Positions 36,131-46,000 of a stretch of 64,000 nt of DNA are shown here, in pieces. This stretch comes from Kangiella sp. TOML190 (GTDB taxonomy: Bacteria; Pseudomonadota; Gammaproteobacteria; Enterobacterales; Kangiellaceae), in the NCBI RefSeq assembly GCF_023706045.1, contig NZ_BQYL01000001.1, forward strand, positions 1,842,001 through 1,906,000, given 5' to 3'. The position numbers and the translations under genes were made by a program. A model generated the notes under the pieces. It saw nothing but the letters and a program-made list of their open reading frames with translations. It did not search any database and was not told the DNA's origin. The stretch's first letter is position 1. Every line of letters begins with the position of its first letter.

Positions 36131-37675
36131 ATGATTGATTTAATTCGAAATACTACCGCCAGCGCCAAGAATGATATTTTATCGGGGCTAACGGTTGCTT
36201 TAGCTTTAGTCCCTGAGGCGGTAGCTTTCGCCTTTGTCGCCGGTGTTGAGCCGTTAGTGGGGCTTTATGCTGCTTTTATGGTTGGGCTTATTACTTCAAT
36301 ATTTGGTGGCCGTCCGGGCATGATTTCCGGTGCCACTGGCGCTTTGGCGGTGGTGATGGTGGCGCTGGTAGCACAGCACGGTGTTGAGTATTTATTCGCT
36401 ACCGTGGTTTTGATGGGACTTATTCAGATGCTGGCGGGCTGGTTAAAACTCGGTAAATTTATTCGCATGGTGCCACATTCCGTGATGATGGGCTTTGTTA
36501 ATGGCTTGGCAATTGTGATCTTTTTGGCACAAATTCCAAGCCTGCAATCATCAACTCCAGAAGGTAAGTGGGGCTGGCTAGAGGGCACTTGGCTGCAAGG
36601 CGAAAGCTTATGGTTAATGCTTGGCTTGATTGTTTTGACGATGATGATTATCCAGTTTCTACCAAAGCTGACGAAAGCCATTCCATCCTCGCTTGCGGCG
36701 ATTTTAATCGTTTCCTTACTTGCCATTGGTTTTAGCTTGCCAAGTAAAACCGTTGGCGATGTGGCTTCGATTGCCGGTGGTTTTCCGCAGTTTCATATCC
36801 CTAGCGTACCTTTGAATTTTGAAACCTTAAAAATCATTTTTCCCTATGCTTTTATCTTAGCGGCGATTGGCTTGATTGAGTCTTTGCTGACCTTGCGTCT
36901 GATTGATGAAATCACCGAAACCCGTGGTCAAAGTAACAAAGAATGTTTTGCTCAAGGCCTAGCCAATACCACCACAGGCTTTTTTGGCGGCATGGGCGGT
37001 TGTGCCATGATTGGTCAATCGATGATTAACGTTAACTCTGGTGGGCGTGGCCGTTTATCGGGTATCACAGCGGCAATTGCCTTGTTGATCTTTATTTTGT
37101 TTGCATCACCCTTAATCGAAAAAATTCCAGTAGCCGCTTTGGTTGGCGTTATGTTTATTGTGGTCATTGGAACCTTCGAGTGGTCAAGTTTCCGTATTAT
37201 GCGCAAAATTCCGGGCGCCGATGCTTTTGTCTTAATCACTGTTTCTATCGTGACGGTGTTAACCGATCTGGCGGTAGCGGTGTTTGTCGGGGTGATTCTT
37301 TCAGCCTTAGTCTTTGCTTGGCAGAGCGCAAAGCGAGTACGAGTTCGGCGCCAAGAAAAAAATGGTAAGGCTTACTACACCGTAAGAGGGCCTCTATTTT
37401 TTGGTTCTACAACGCACTTTTCCGAGCAGTTTTCAGCGCGTAATGATTTGGATGAAGTCTATATAGACTTTGCAGATTCGCGAGTTTGGGACCATTCTGG
37501 GATCGAAGCGATCGATGCTTTGGCGGTGCGTTATGAAAGCGCCGGCAAGAAATTGCATCTTTTGCATTTAAGCCCTGATTGTCAACGCTTGCTCACTAAA
37601 GCTGGCGCGGCGATTGAAGTAGATACCAAGCGCGATCCTAAATACTTTGTAGCGGACGATGAGCTCGCGGGATAG
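36131..37675 (+). CDS. SulP family anion transporter with STAS domain
   Basis: 514 residues, about 10-12 membrane segments then a C-terminal STAS domain (about residues 405-510, with DFADSRVWDHSGIEAIDAL). The SulP N-terminal signature ALALVPEAVAFAFVAGVEP and GGMGGCAMIGQSMINV are visible. Transports sulfate, bicarbonate or another anion; the group around this sequence is annotated sulfate permease but substrates are rarely tested. Overlaps the following kinase gene by 17 nt. Confidence 0.9.
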   Translation: MIDLIRNTTASAKNDILSGLTVALALVPEAVAFAFVAGVEPLVGLYAAFMVGLITSIFGGRPGMISGATGALAVVMVALVAQHGVEYLFATVVLMGLIQMLAGWLKLGKFIRMVPHSVMMGFVNGLAIVIFLAQIPSLQSSTPEGKWGWLEGTWLQGESLWLMLGLIVLTMMIIQFLPKLTKAIPSSLAAILIVSLLAIGFSLPSKTVGDVASIAGGFPQFHIPSVPLNFETLKIIFPYAFILAAIGLIESLLTLRLIDEITETRGQSNKECFAQGLANTTTGFFGGMGGCAMIGQSMINVNSGGRGRLSGITAAIALLIFILFASPLIEKIPVAALVGVMFIVVIGTFEWSSFRIMRKIPGADAFVLITVSIVTVLTDLAVAVFVGVILSALVFAWQSAKRVRVRRQEKNGKAYYTVRGPLFFGSTTHFSEQFSARNDLDEVYIDFADSRVWDHSGIEAIDALAVRYESAGKKLHLLHLSPDCQRLLTKAGAAIEVDTKRDPKYFVADDELAG

Positions 37676-38732
37676 TCAAAGCGATTTTTTTGGAGGGGTT
37701 TCGCAAGAAGCCTCTTCTGTCGATAGCGATCCAGCAAAAAAAGCGCCGCACGTCTTCGAGCGGCTAACGCCAGATTTTATTTTAGATGCGGTGGAGAATC
37801 AGGGTTATATCACCGATGGCCGTATCTTAACCCTAAACAGCTATGAAAATCGGGTGTATCAAATTGGCCTGGAAGAGGCCGCGCCCATTATCGCCAAGTT
37901 TTACCGTCCGCAGCGCTGGTCGACCGCGCAAATTCTCGAAGAACACCAATTCTGTTTGGAGCTATCAGAAGCTGAACTACCCGTAGTGCCGCCACTGATT
38001 TCTAGTCATGATAATCAGAGCCTAGCGCAATATGCAGGCTTTGATGTGGCCTTATTTGAGCGCAAGGGCGGCCATGCGCCAGAGTTAGATAATCTCAATA
38101 ATCTATTTACCCTAGGTCGCTTTCTAGGCCGTATCCATGCCGTTGGTCGCGCCAAAAATTTTTCCGAACGTCCACAACTTAATCCGCAAACTTTTGGCTA
38201 TGATAAGGCGCAGTTTGTAATCGAGAAAGCTGTTCCGTTTGAGCTAAAAAATGCCTATTCGACTTTAGTTGAAGATTTGCTAAGTCTGATTGAGCAACAG
38301 TGGGCTCAAGTAAAGTCGCTGAATTTTATCCGAACCCAGGGTGACTGCCACCCCGGAAATATTTTATGGCGTGATGAAAATCCGCATTTTATTGACTTTG
38401 ATGATGCGCGGATGGCTCCTGCGATCCAAGATCTTTGGATGCTGCTATCAGGAGATCGCAGTCAACGTATTGCGCAGTTATCGGAAATTTTAGAAGGCTA
38501 TCAAGAATTTTGTGAATTTGATTATGCCGAAATTGCGCTTATCGAACCTTTAAGAGCTTTGCGTATGATCCAACATACCGCTTGGATCGCCAAACGTTGG
38601 GCAGATCCAGCTTTCCCACAAGCCTTTCCGCAGTTCGCTAAGGTGCAGTATTGGGAGCAACATATTCTCGACCTACGAGCACAATTTTCTGAGCTGCAAG
38701 AAATTCAAGAAAATCCGCTTAAACTCTTCTAA
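37659..38732 (+). CDS. srkA: Stress response serine/threonine kinase SrkA (YihE)
   Basis: 357 residues in the aminoglycoside phosphotransferase-like kinase fold. SYENRVYQIG and IAKFYRPQRWS supply the nucleotide-binding lobe with Lys; RTQGDCHPGNILWRD is the catalytic loop and HFIDFDDARMAP the Mg-binding Asp segment. In E. coli SrkA counters MazEF-mediated death and envelope stress. The first 25 residues are extra and poorly conserved; a GGAGGGG inside the region at 37691 raises the chance that translation also starts later, but the nearest suitable start codon is not obvious. Confidence 0.92.
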   Translation: MSSRDSQSDFFGGVSQEASSVDSDPAKKAPHVFERLTPDFILDAVENQGYITDGRILTLNSYENRVYQIGLEEAAPIIAKFYRPQRWSTAQILEEHQFCLELSEAELPVVPPLISSHDNQSLAQYAGFDVALFERKGGHAPELDNLNNLFTLGRFLGRIHAVGRAKNFSERPQLNPQTFGYDKAQFVIEKAVPFELKNAYSTLVEDLLSLIEQQWAQVKSLNFIRTQGDCHPGNILWRDENPHFIDFDDARMAPAIQDLWMLLSGDRSQRIAQLSEILEGYQEFCEFDYAEIALIEPLRALRMIQHTAWIAKRWADPAFPQAFPQFAKVQYWEQHILDLRAQFSELQEIQENPLKLF

Positions 38733-38799
38733 TCAGTTTAATCTAAAATTGAGAAAAGGGTTTAGTGTAAATTCAGATCCGGCATGTTAATCTTTAGCC

Positions 38800-39282
38800 A
38801 TGAATTTATTGTTATCCATCACTCGGCTCTTATTAGTCTTTAGCTTTGCCGCTTTCTTGGCAGCCTGTTCTTCCGGCTCGCGCCAAGCGCTTAGCGAGCG
38901 TCAGTATAACCCAGAAAAAGCGCAGAAGATTGTTAGCCTCGCCAAGCGAATGATTGGTATGCCGTATCGCTACGGCGGCTCTAGTCCTTTGGAAGGCTTT
39001 GATTGCAGCGGGCTAGTGCAGTTTACGCACAGCCAAGTCTCAAACGGTATTCCTAGAGTTTCTAAACAGCAATACCAACAATCGGCTACTGTCAGTCTGA
39101 CTGACCTAAAAGCAGGGGATTTGCTATTTTATCGAACAGGTTCGACGCCGACTCACGTCACTATTTATATTGGTAACCGACAGTTTATTCACGCCCCATC
39201 CAGTGGCAAAAAAGTTATGATCGCGAGCATGGATAATCCTTACTTTAAAAAACGTTTGGTCAAAGCGGGAAGGCTCTACTAA
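38800..39282 (+). CDS. NlpC/P60 family peptidoglycan hydrolase, lipoprotein
   Basis: 160 residues. Lipobox AAFLAAC, then the NlpC/P60 domain with catalytic Cys69 in GFDCSGLVQF, His119 in TPTHVTIYIG and His131 in FIHAPSSGK. Cleaves D-glutamyl-diaminopimelate-type bonds in the peptidoglycan stem peptide. Length fits the small NlpC/Spr type. Its stop overlaps the start of the GIY-YIG gene by 1 nt. Confidence 0.93.
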   Translation: MNLLLSITRLLLVFSFAAFLAACSSGSRQALSERQYNPEKAQKIVSLAKRMIGMPYRYGGSSPLEGFDCSGLVQFTHSQVSNGIPRVSKQQYQQSATVSLTDLKAGDLLFYRTGSTPTHVTIYIGNRQFIHAPSSGKKVMIASMDNPYFKKRLVKAGRLY

Positions 39283-39620
39283 TGGCCAAAAAGCCAATGC
39301 CAAAAGACTTACCGTCAAAAGAGCCAATGGACAAGGATGCTGCAAAAGAATGGCATCTGTATATTCTGCGTTGTCGTGAAGGCGAGCTGTACACTGGCAT
39401 TACCTTAGATTTGCACCGTCGCTTTGAAGAGCATCAATCTAACGGCCCTAAATGTGCTAAATACCTTAGAGGAAAACAGCCTCTTACCATGATTTATCAT
39501 CATGCATTTGACGATAAATCGAGCGCGTTGAAAGCAGAGATTAAAGTAAAAAAACTTACCGCTGAGCAGAAAAAGTTGCTAGCTTGTGGTCAATTGGTGA
39601 TTAACGAAATTACCTCATGA
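39282..39620 (+). CDS. GIY-YIG nuclease family protein
   Basis: 112 residues, with a Lys/Asp-rich N-terminal 25 residues before the domain. The domain has WHLYILRC (GIY equivalent), ELYTGITLDLHRRFEEH (YIG equivalent plus Arg) and SALKAEIKVKKLT with the metal-binding Glu. This is the COG2827 type of small stand-alone nuclease; the biological substrate is unknown. Coupled to genes on both sides (1- and 4-nt overlaps). Confidence 0.9.
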   Translation: MAKKPMPKDLPSKEPMDKDAAKEWHLYILRCREGELYTGITLDLHRRFEEHQSNGPKCAKYLRGKQPLTMIYHHAFDDKSSALKAEIKVKKLTAEQKKLLACGQLVINEITS

Positions 39621-40312
39621 ATTTATCCGTTAAGGACCAAATCGATTTTACAATCAAGCGCTCCGGTCGTAAAAGTGTGGCTATCCATGTGAGTCACAAC
39701 TTGGTAGAGGTGCGCGCACCTTATACTACTTCCAAAGCTTTTATTGATAAGTTCGTTGCTGAAAAACGTAGCTGGATAGTCAAGCAACTTATTGAACAAG
39801 AGCATAAACGTACGAAAATCTATGCAATAGAAGAGAGCGCTAAATTACCGTTTATGGGCTATGAAATTAGCCTTAGTATCGAGCAGGCTAAGCGTAACGG
39901 TGCTCGTTATGTGGATAATCATTTAACCTTAAAAGTTTCCAAGGACACACCAGCAAACAGGGTTAAGCAAATGGATCTTTGGTTGCTCAAACAAGCCAAG
40001 CAGCAACTGCCGGAGTTGGTTAGGTTATTTGCACAGGAAATGGGCTTAGAAGATCGTATTAAAACGTTAAAATTCCGCAAAACAAAAACCAAATGGGGGC
40101 ACTGCACTCATGATGGAGTAGTGCAGTTTAATCCGCTTATCTTATTGGCCCCAGAGCGCGTCTTACATTACCTAATCGTGCATGAACTGTGCCATTTGAT
40201 TCACCAAAACCATTCGAAAGACTATTGGCAACTGGTTGCAGATTATGAGCCCAACTATCGCGAGGCCGAAGACTGGCTAAAGCGCAACGGACATAAACTT
40301 TGGTATCAATAA
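39617..40312 (+). CDS. M48/YgjP-like zinc metallopeptidase (DUF45)
   Basis: 231 residues. The N-terminal half is a beta-rich YgjP region (SGRKSVAIHVSHNLVEVRAP), and the zinc motif is VHELCHLIHQNHSKDYW with H189 and H193; RKTKTKWGHCT before it is typical of the DUF45 group. Function in the cell is not known for the family. Starts within the end of the GIY-YIG gene. Confidence 0.9.
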   Translation: MNLSVKDQIDFTIKRSGRKSVAIHVSHNLVEVRAPYTTSKAFIDKFVAEKRSWIVKQLIEQEHKRTKIYAIEESAKLPFMGYEISLSIEQAKRNGARYVDNHLTLKVSKDTPANRVKQMDLWLLKQAKQQLPELVRLFAQEMGLEDRIKTLKFRKTKTKWGHCTHDGVVQFNPLILLAPERVLHYLIVHELCHLIHQNHSKDYWQLVADYEPNYREAEDWLKRNGHKLWYQ

Positions 40313-40511
40313 TGCTTATCTTGAGTGGAACTTGAATGCAGCTTGAATATAACTTGATACGGCAATTTCCTAAAACCGAACGCGTCACTGCAAGGAGCTG
40401 TTTAGCGAGCCCATCTGGTAAAACTTGACCATTCGCCCGCTAATGCCTAAAATCCGCTTGAATTTTAATCGAATAAGCACTGGTTTTACGTTCCAGTAGG
40501 CGAGGATATTA

Positions 40512-41549
40512 ATGACTAAATCTGTTTTAGATACAGAAAATTCTGCTGTACTCAATAAAAATCACCAATCAAATCAACAAGTTGTCGTTTGCGCACTTTA
40601 TAAATTTGTAAGTCTTGAAGACTATGAAGCCATTCGTCAGCCACTATTAGATACAATGTTAAAACATCAGGTCAAAGGGACTTTGCTATTGGCCAAAGAG
40701 GGTATTAATGGCACTGTGGCCGGCTCGCGCCAAGCTATTGATAGTCTTTTAGATTGGCTGAAACAAGACGAGCGTTTAGCCGATTTGGATCACAAAGAAT
40801 CTTTTGATGAAAGCATGCCGTTTTACCGTACCAAGGTCAAACTTAAAAAAGAAATTGTGACTATGGGAGTTGAAGGTATCGATCCCAAAGAGGTGGTTGG
40901 AACCTATGTAAAACCCAGTCAATGGAATGAATTAATTTCTGATCCAGAAGTGGTGTTGGTGGATACTCGTAACGATTACGAAGTTGCGATTGGCACTTTT
41001 AAAAATGCCCTTGATCCGAAAACGGAAACCTTTAGAGAATTTCCTGAGTACGTTGAAAAAAATCTGGATAAGAACAAACACAAAAAAGTTGCCATGTTTT
41101 GTACGGGCGGTATTCGCTGCGAAAAATCTACCGCCTATCTAAAAGAGCAAGGTTTCGAAGAAGTTTATCATCTCGAAGGCGGGATCTTAAAATATTTAGA
41201 AGAAGTGCCAAAAGAAGAAAGTTTGTGGCAAGGCGAATGCTTTGTATTTGATAATCGGGTTGCAGTGGATCATGAGCTAAACAAAGGCCAATACGATCAA
41301 TGCCACGCCTGTCGCATGCCAATTTTAGAAGCAGATAAAGACCATGCAAAATACGAAAAAGGTGTAAGCTGTCACCATTGTTACGACAAACAAACCCCAG
41401 AGCAACGCCAGCGCTATTCAGAACGCGAGCGCCAAATGCAACTGGCCAAGCAACGCGGCGAAAGCCATTTAGGTTCAGAAGTAAAAACCGCTATCGCTTA
41501 CCGTAAGCAAAAAAAGAAATTGCTTAAAGAAGCGCAGAAAGTAAAATAA
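40512..41549 (+). CDS. trhO: tRNA uridine(34) hydroxylase TrhO (YceA)
   Basis: Oxygen-dependent hydroxylation of U34 in certain tRNAs, the first step to (m)cmo5U. The 345-residue protein has the UPF0176/TrhO N-terminal region ([17 protein letters not shown]), a rhodanese domain with [15 protein letters not shown] (active Cys197), and a Cys-rich C-terminal part ([15 protein letters not shown]) that looks metal-binding. Length fits. GAGG before the ATG. Confidence 0.94.
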   Translation: MTKSVLDTENSAVLNKNHQSNQQVVVCALYKFVSLEDYEAIRQPLLDTMLKHQVKGTLLLAKEGINGTVAGSRQAIDSLLDWLKQDERLADLDHKESFDESMPFYRTKVKLKKEIVTMGVEGIDPKEVVGTYVKPSQWNELISDPEVVLVDTRNDYEVAIGTFKNALDPKTETFREFPEYVEKNLDKNKHKKVAMFCTGGIRCEKSTAYLKEQGFEEVYHLEGGILKYLEEVPKEESLWQGECFVFDNRVAVDHELNKGQYDQCHACRMPILEADKDHAKYEKGVSCHHCYDKQTPEQRQRYSERERQMQLAKQRGESHLGSEVKTAIAYRKQKKKLLKEAQKVK

Positions 41550-41572
41550 TGGCCTCATAAGCATTAAGTTTA

Positions 41573-41606
41573 ATGCAAATATGACTTATCCAAGTCATAT
41601 TTGCAT
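41573..41606. repeat. Perfect 15-bp inverted repeat
   Basis: ATGCAAATATGACTT (41573-41587), 4-nt loop ATCC, AAGTCATATTTGCAT (41592-41606). It lacks a strong T-tract and GC-rich stem, so it may be a protein-binding site or a terminator for trhO. It shares the ATGCAAAT/ATTTGCAT ends with 10557-10570. Confidence 0.8.
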
Positions 41607-41677
41607 TGTATGCATTTCTAGTAAATTTTCCTAAGTCTTTGATTAAATACTTTTTTAATAAATAAAGAGTTAATTTG

Positions 41678-41704
41678 TTGACATTGCTTTACGCTTCTTA
41701 TAAT
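41678..41704 (+). promoter_or_regulatory. Consensus sigma-70 hexamers upstream of the small-protein/RHS run
   Basis: TTGACA (41678-41683) and TATAAT (41699-41704) are perfect hexamers but the spacer is only 15 bp. It lies about 90 nt before the first small secreted protein gene. Weak or regulated activity is expected from the short spacer. Confidence 0.55.
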
Positions 41705-41792
41705 TTTTTGAAATTAATAACAACAGGGAATAATAAAAGCGATTAAAAAAATAAGCTTTTGGATATTACTCTGTGCACCGTATGAGGGATAT

Positions 41793-42143
41793 ATGAAAAC
41801 AATAACACAAGGACTTCTTGTCTATTTATTAATGCCTTTTTTTGGATCAACTGTTATTGCATCAACACCAACTTGGCATAGCTCCAAAATTAAAAGGGTC
41901 TATCCACTTGCAAATGGCGATATAGTGATTACTTTCCAAGAACAAAGCTCTGCTTGTACAAATGGAAACTCACCAAAATACCACTATCTGGCAGTAGCTC
42001 AAAATGGCGTAACGGCTGAAGGCCTGAATAATATGTTAAGTGTCGTCTTGACAGCGGCAACTACTCAAAAAGCAGTTAACATTAACTTTGATGCTGATAC
42101 ATCGGCTTGTTATATAAATCGCCTTTACGTAAATTTTGAATAG
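41793..42143 (+). CDS. Small secreted two-cysteine protein, family member 1
   Basis: 116 residues with a signal peptide ending near GSTVIAS. The mature part shows the pattern shared by all six small proteins of the locus: an opening strand (KIKRVYPLANGDIVITF), a first Cys (SSACTNG), a tyrosine strand (YHYLAV), an amphipathic helix (LNNMLSVVLTAATTQKA), a strand VNINFD and a second Cys (SACYINRLYV). I do not recognise a named family. GAGGG precedes the ATG. It is the first gene of a run leading into the RHS gene. Confidence 0.75.
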   Translation: MKTITQGLLVYLLMPFFGSTVIASTPTWHSSKIKRVYPLANGDIVITFQEQSSACTNGNSPKYHYLAVAQNGVTAEGLNNMLSVVLTAATTQKAVNINFDADTSACYINRLYVNFE

Positions 42144-42249
42144 AGTGCATATGTTAAACAAGTATATGGTAAGTTAAGAGGTCTCAGCGAAAATTTAAAA
42201 TCGATACGAGACATTAGGATATTAAACTAAAAACAAAATTGGAACTTTC

Positions 42250-42640
42250 ATGAAAAAAAATATATTTAACCATCACATTTGGTTTTTTGCTATTTCCCCA
42301 GGTTTTAATCGCTGAAGCGCCCACGTGCCACCAGCATAGTGGTGGCTCTTATTGCTCATATACCGGTTTGGTGGATAGGCTGTATATCAATAAATATAAC
42401 CGAATTTTGCTATATTTTGATGCAAGCCTCGACTTAAATCAGCCTCAATCTGTCGGTATTAGCGGAGTTACGCAGAGGTCGGCTTTAGTTGTGTCGCTTG
42501 ATGACAACCCTGAGTTTGCCAAACTGTTTTACTCCACTGCACTTTCTGCTAACGCGCAAAACAAAAAAGTTAGTATTCAAATGCGCGGTACTTATGATGG
42601 CTATTTAAAAGCTGATCGAATTTGGTTGTTAGGGGAGTGA
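42250..42640 (+). CDS. Small secreted protein, family member 2, start out of frame at an A8 tract
   Basis: The body (from about 42260) reads KIYLTITFGFLLFPQVLIAEA, a good signal peptide, then a family-like mature part (VDRLYINKYNRILLYFD, EFAKLFYSTALSANAQNKKV, SIQMRG). The only suitable start, ATG 42250, is followed by eight A (42253-42260) that put it one base out of frame; seven A would join it exactly as MKKIYLTIT. So the gene is either off by slippage (phase-variable), rescued by slippage during transcription or translation, a pseudogene, or a sequencing error. A TTG at 42287 would lose the start of the signal peptide. Confidence 0.65.
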
Positions 42641-42641
42641 T

Positions 42642-42977
42642 ATGAAAAAAATCTTTTCAGTAGCTATTTTATCCTTGTTCTCTTTACCGTCTTTCGCGGT
42701 ATTTACTACCGCAAAAATAGACAGAATATTATTTTATGAACAATCAAATTTAATATATATCTTTCCAGAAGGAGGGGTACAGAATCCTCCAGCTTGTCAC
42801 GGAAGCAATGGCGACTATTATTCTTATAAATTAAGTCGACCAATGGCTAAAGAGTATGTGAGTGCTTTAATGTCAGCTATGTATGCGAAAAAAACAGTAA
42901 CTTTTCGTCACTATAACGACTGTATTGATCAAAGTGTTTCTGTGACATTAAGATATTTTATCATTAAAGCAGGTTGA
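42642..42977 (+). CDS. Small secreted two-cysteine protein, family member 3
   Basis: 111 residues; signal peptide KKIFSVAILSLFSLPSFA. The mature part follows the family pattern: TAKIDRILFYEQSNLIYIF, first Cys in PPACHG, YYSYKLS, helix EYVSALMSAMYAKKT, strand VTFRHY and second Cys in NDCIDQ. GGGGAG before the ATG overlaps the end of member 2. The RHS gene starts 53 bp downstream, so cotranscription is likely and these proteins may be partners of the RHS toxin. Confidence 0.78.
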   Translation: MKKIFSVAILSLFSLPSFAVFTTAKIDRILFYEQSNLIYIFPEGGVQNPPACHGSNGDYYSYKLSRPMAKEYVSALMSAMYAKKTVTFRHYNDCIDQSVSVTLRYFIIKAG

Positions 42978-43030
42978 GCAAGTTACTCAAGAGTAATAAA
43001 TATAATTAAGGAAAACTGGAGAAAATAAAA

Positions 43031-46000
43031 ATGAAAAAGCTAATGGCTTCATTGGTCATAATGTCGAGTCTATTTCTGTCTGCTATTGTGCATGCGGCAG
43101 TGCCGGGGCAAGTGCAGAACCTAGAGCTTGACACGGAATTTGAAAGTACTTTTGTGCTTATTCATACCGATGTTTCATTTTTAGTGCCCGTTAACGCTCG
43201 AGATGAAAATGGTAGCTTAACCGCGAGCTGGGACCCAATATCCGAAGCATCTGAATACCAATATCGGATTTGCCAAGGAGGTAGTTGCGGAGACTGGGTA
43301 GCGGTAAATTCAAACAGTGCGCAAATAGACTTTCCTTTAAGCGGAAACTATATTCTTGAAGTTAGAGCTTGTAACAACGATGGTTGCGGTGCAAGCACAA
43401 CTTCAGAAGTGATAGAAATTACAGGCTGGCAATCGGCAAGTCTTCCAGAACCAGCACCCGTAGCGCATGTAGAGCCAATCCCTTCAGTAAATCTTACGGA
43501 GCTCATAAACTCGGATGCAGTTGGTGCAATTGCCGGCGAGTTTAGAGTTAATGAATCTGGTCAAGCGACTTATAATATTCCAATTTTTACGCCTACAGGA
43601 CGGGCGGGCGTAGCCCCGCAAGTGGCGCTAAGTTATTCCTCGCAGGGTGGCAAGGGAATCTTAGGTTTAGGCTGGAACCTGTCTGCCGGTTCGGCCATAA
43701 GTCGCTGTCGACAAACTGCAGAACTCGATGGCCAGGATTTGCCGGTCTCACTAAGCTTGGATGATCGTTTTTGTTTAGATGGTCAAAGGTTGATTCTACA
43801 ATCAGGTACTTACGGGGCTAATGGCTCAAAGTATCGAACAGAGCTTGCTTCGCAAACTAGGGTTACTGCATTAGGCTCTGCTGGTAATGGCCCCGAATAT
43901 TTTAAGGTTGAGCGTAAAGATGGCTCGGTTAGCTATTATGGTAATTCTGAAAATTCAAGACTCTATGCAAATAGAGTAAATTCTATTTCGGGTAGCACCG
44001 TAAATACGAGTGTTTTACCAACAGTATTAACTTGGGCGCAACATGAATTTATTGATAATCCATACTTAGATCACCCTAATAAGATTACCTATCACTACCA
44101 AAAAAATGATAATTACGGTGAACAATACCTCGACTCGATTAGTTACGCGCCAAACAATAGCATTGAGTTTATCTACAGCAACCGCCCTTTTATCAATAGC
44201 GGTATGGGTGCAGGTGGTTATCACAAAATTGGTAAATTCCTTGAAGAAATTTTGGTTAAGGACTCGGGAAATGATGTTCGAAAATATGAACTAGCTTATA
44301 AGCAAAAAGAAGTAACTATTTATGATGAAATTGATGATGGCGTTTTTGGTAATCCTGTAGCAACTTATAATACTAACGATTACCCTTTGAGAATAGTGTC
44401 AATTACCGAGTCAGGTAAAAACAAGAATAATAACTGGGTCAGCAAAACGCCTAAAGTTTTTGATTGGCTGGATAGTATTTCAGGTTATGAAGAAGCAGAT
44501 AACTACACCACTTTGAACAACAGTTATTGGGGCTATACATCAGGTGATAAGATTTACGATGGTAATTATCAAGTTGCTGATGTTAACGGCGATAATAAAC
44601 AAGATATTGTATATGCCAGTAAATATGGCTCTAGAGGAGTCAAATTTAATATTGCTCTGTCAAAAGGTACTAACGCTGATGTAGCTGGTGGTAGCTTTCA
44701 TTCTCAATCGTGTGTTGTCAATATTGGCGATCAGTATCCAAAGCGCAAAGACTTTACCTGGTCGATGATAGATTATAATGCTGATGGTAGAAGTGATTTA
44801 TATACGACTGATTATGTAAGTAATGATAATTACGAAATCAAAGTTTTCTTGGGCCAAACCAATGGTTGTTTTTCAACCACCTCGGTTGTTAGCGGAATTT
44901 TTACCGATGACCATGAAACTGCAAAGCCCGTTGACTATACCGGTGACGGTCTTCCCGATCTAATAGCTGGAAATGATGTCTATATTATGGAAAGAGAAGG
45001 TAATAATGCTTCGTTACCTTACAGTTGGACTAACAAATATTCGCTTAGTTATATTAACTTCCCCAGTACACCAGGATTCGATGCTCAAGGTCACTGGTAC
45101 AGCGTAGAATATGATTTAAACAAGCTAAATGTAGCTGATTTTGATGGCGATGGTAGGGCGGATATATTAGTCACTCGGATAGTAACCCAACATTGTGAAA
45201 GCGAAGCATTTCCATCCTGCACTATAACTGAACCAGTCAACAAGCAAGACTATATCGCCTTATCTAAAGGTAATGGGGAGTTTTCTAACTCCAACCGAGT
45301 CATCGCAACTTATAATGTTAAGTTGGATGATGATGACAACCCTATTCGCCAGTTTATGGATATTAATGGGGACGGGTTAGCTGACTATCTTTATAAAAAT
45401 AAAAACGATAAATATTGGTACTACCTGTTAAATACTGGCCGAAACTTTACAGGAAGCCAGAAATTAGTAGCTTTAGGTACAGATGATGCGCCAAGCTTTA
45501 CTGATTATAATCATGATGGACGAATAGATATCACTTTCTCCAGAAGCCGCGACTTACATGTAATTGCTGCACTTGAAACGGGCTTTTCCAGCTCCGCGAC
45601 TAATACAGGTATCGACGCAGGTGGTAACCTCCATAGTTCCATTTTTGTCGACGTTAATGGAGATGGCATTCAAGAACATGTGCGAGTGGATATGGATGGC
45701 ACTCATACTTTGAGAGTTGACAAACCTAAGCACGACAATAGTAAACATCGCTATGTTATCAGTGAAATAGATAATGGCATGGGTAATAAAACTAGCATTA
45801 GCTACCAACCGTTAACGACCGCAGGGCTTTATACTAAAAGTACGGGCTCTGCTATGTTGAATTGGGGGGCTGGTACTGGCTGTTCTGGTACGAGTAAGTC
45901 TAGTATGGCTAAATGCTCCCCAGTTTTTGATATGAACGGCCCCATGTATGTGGTATCACAAGTTAACAGTTCATCACCACATAAAGCCTCGCCCAGTAGC

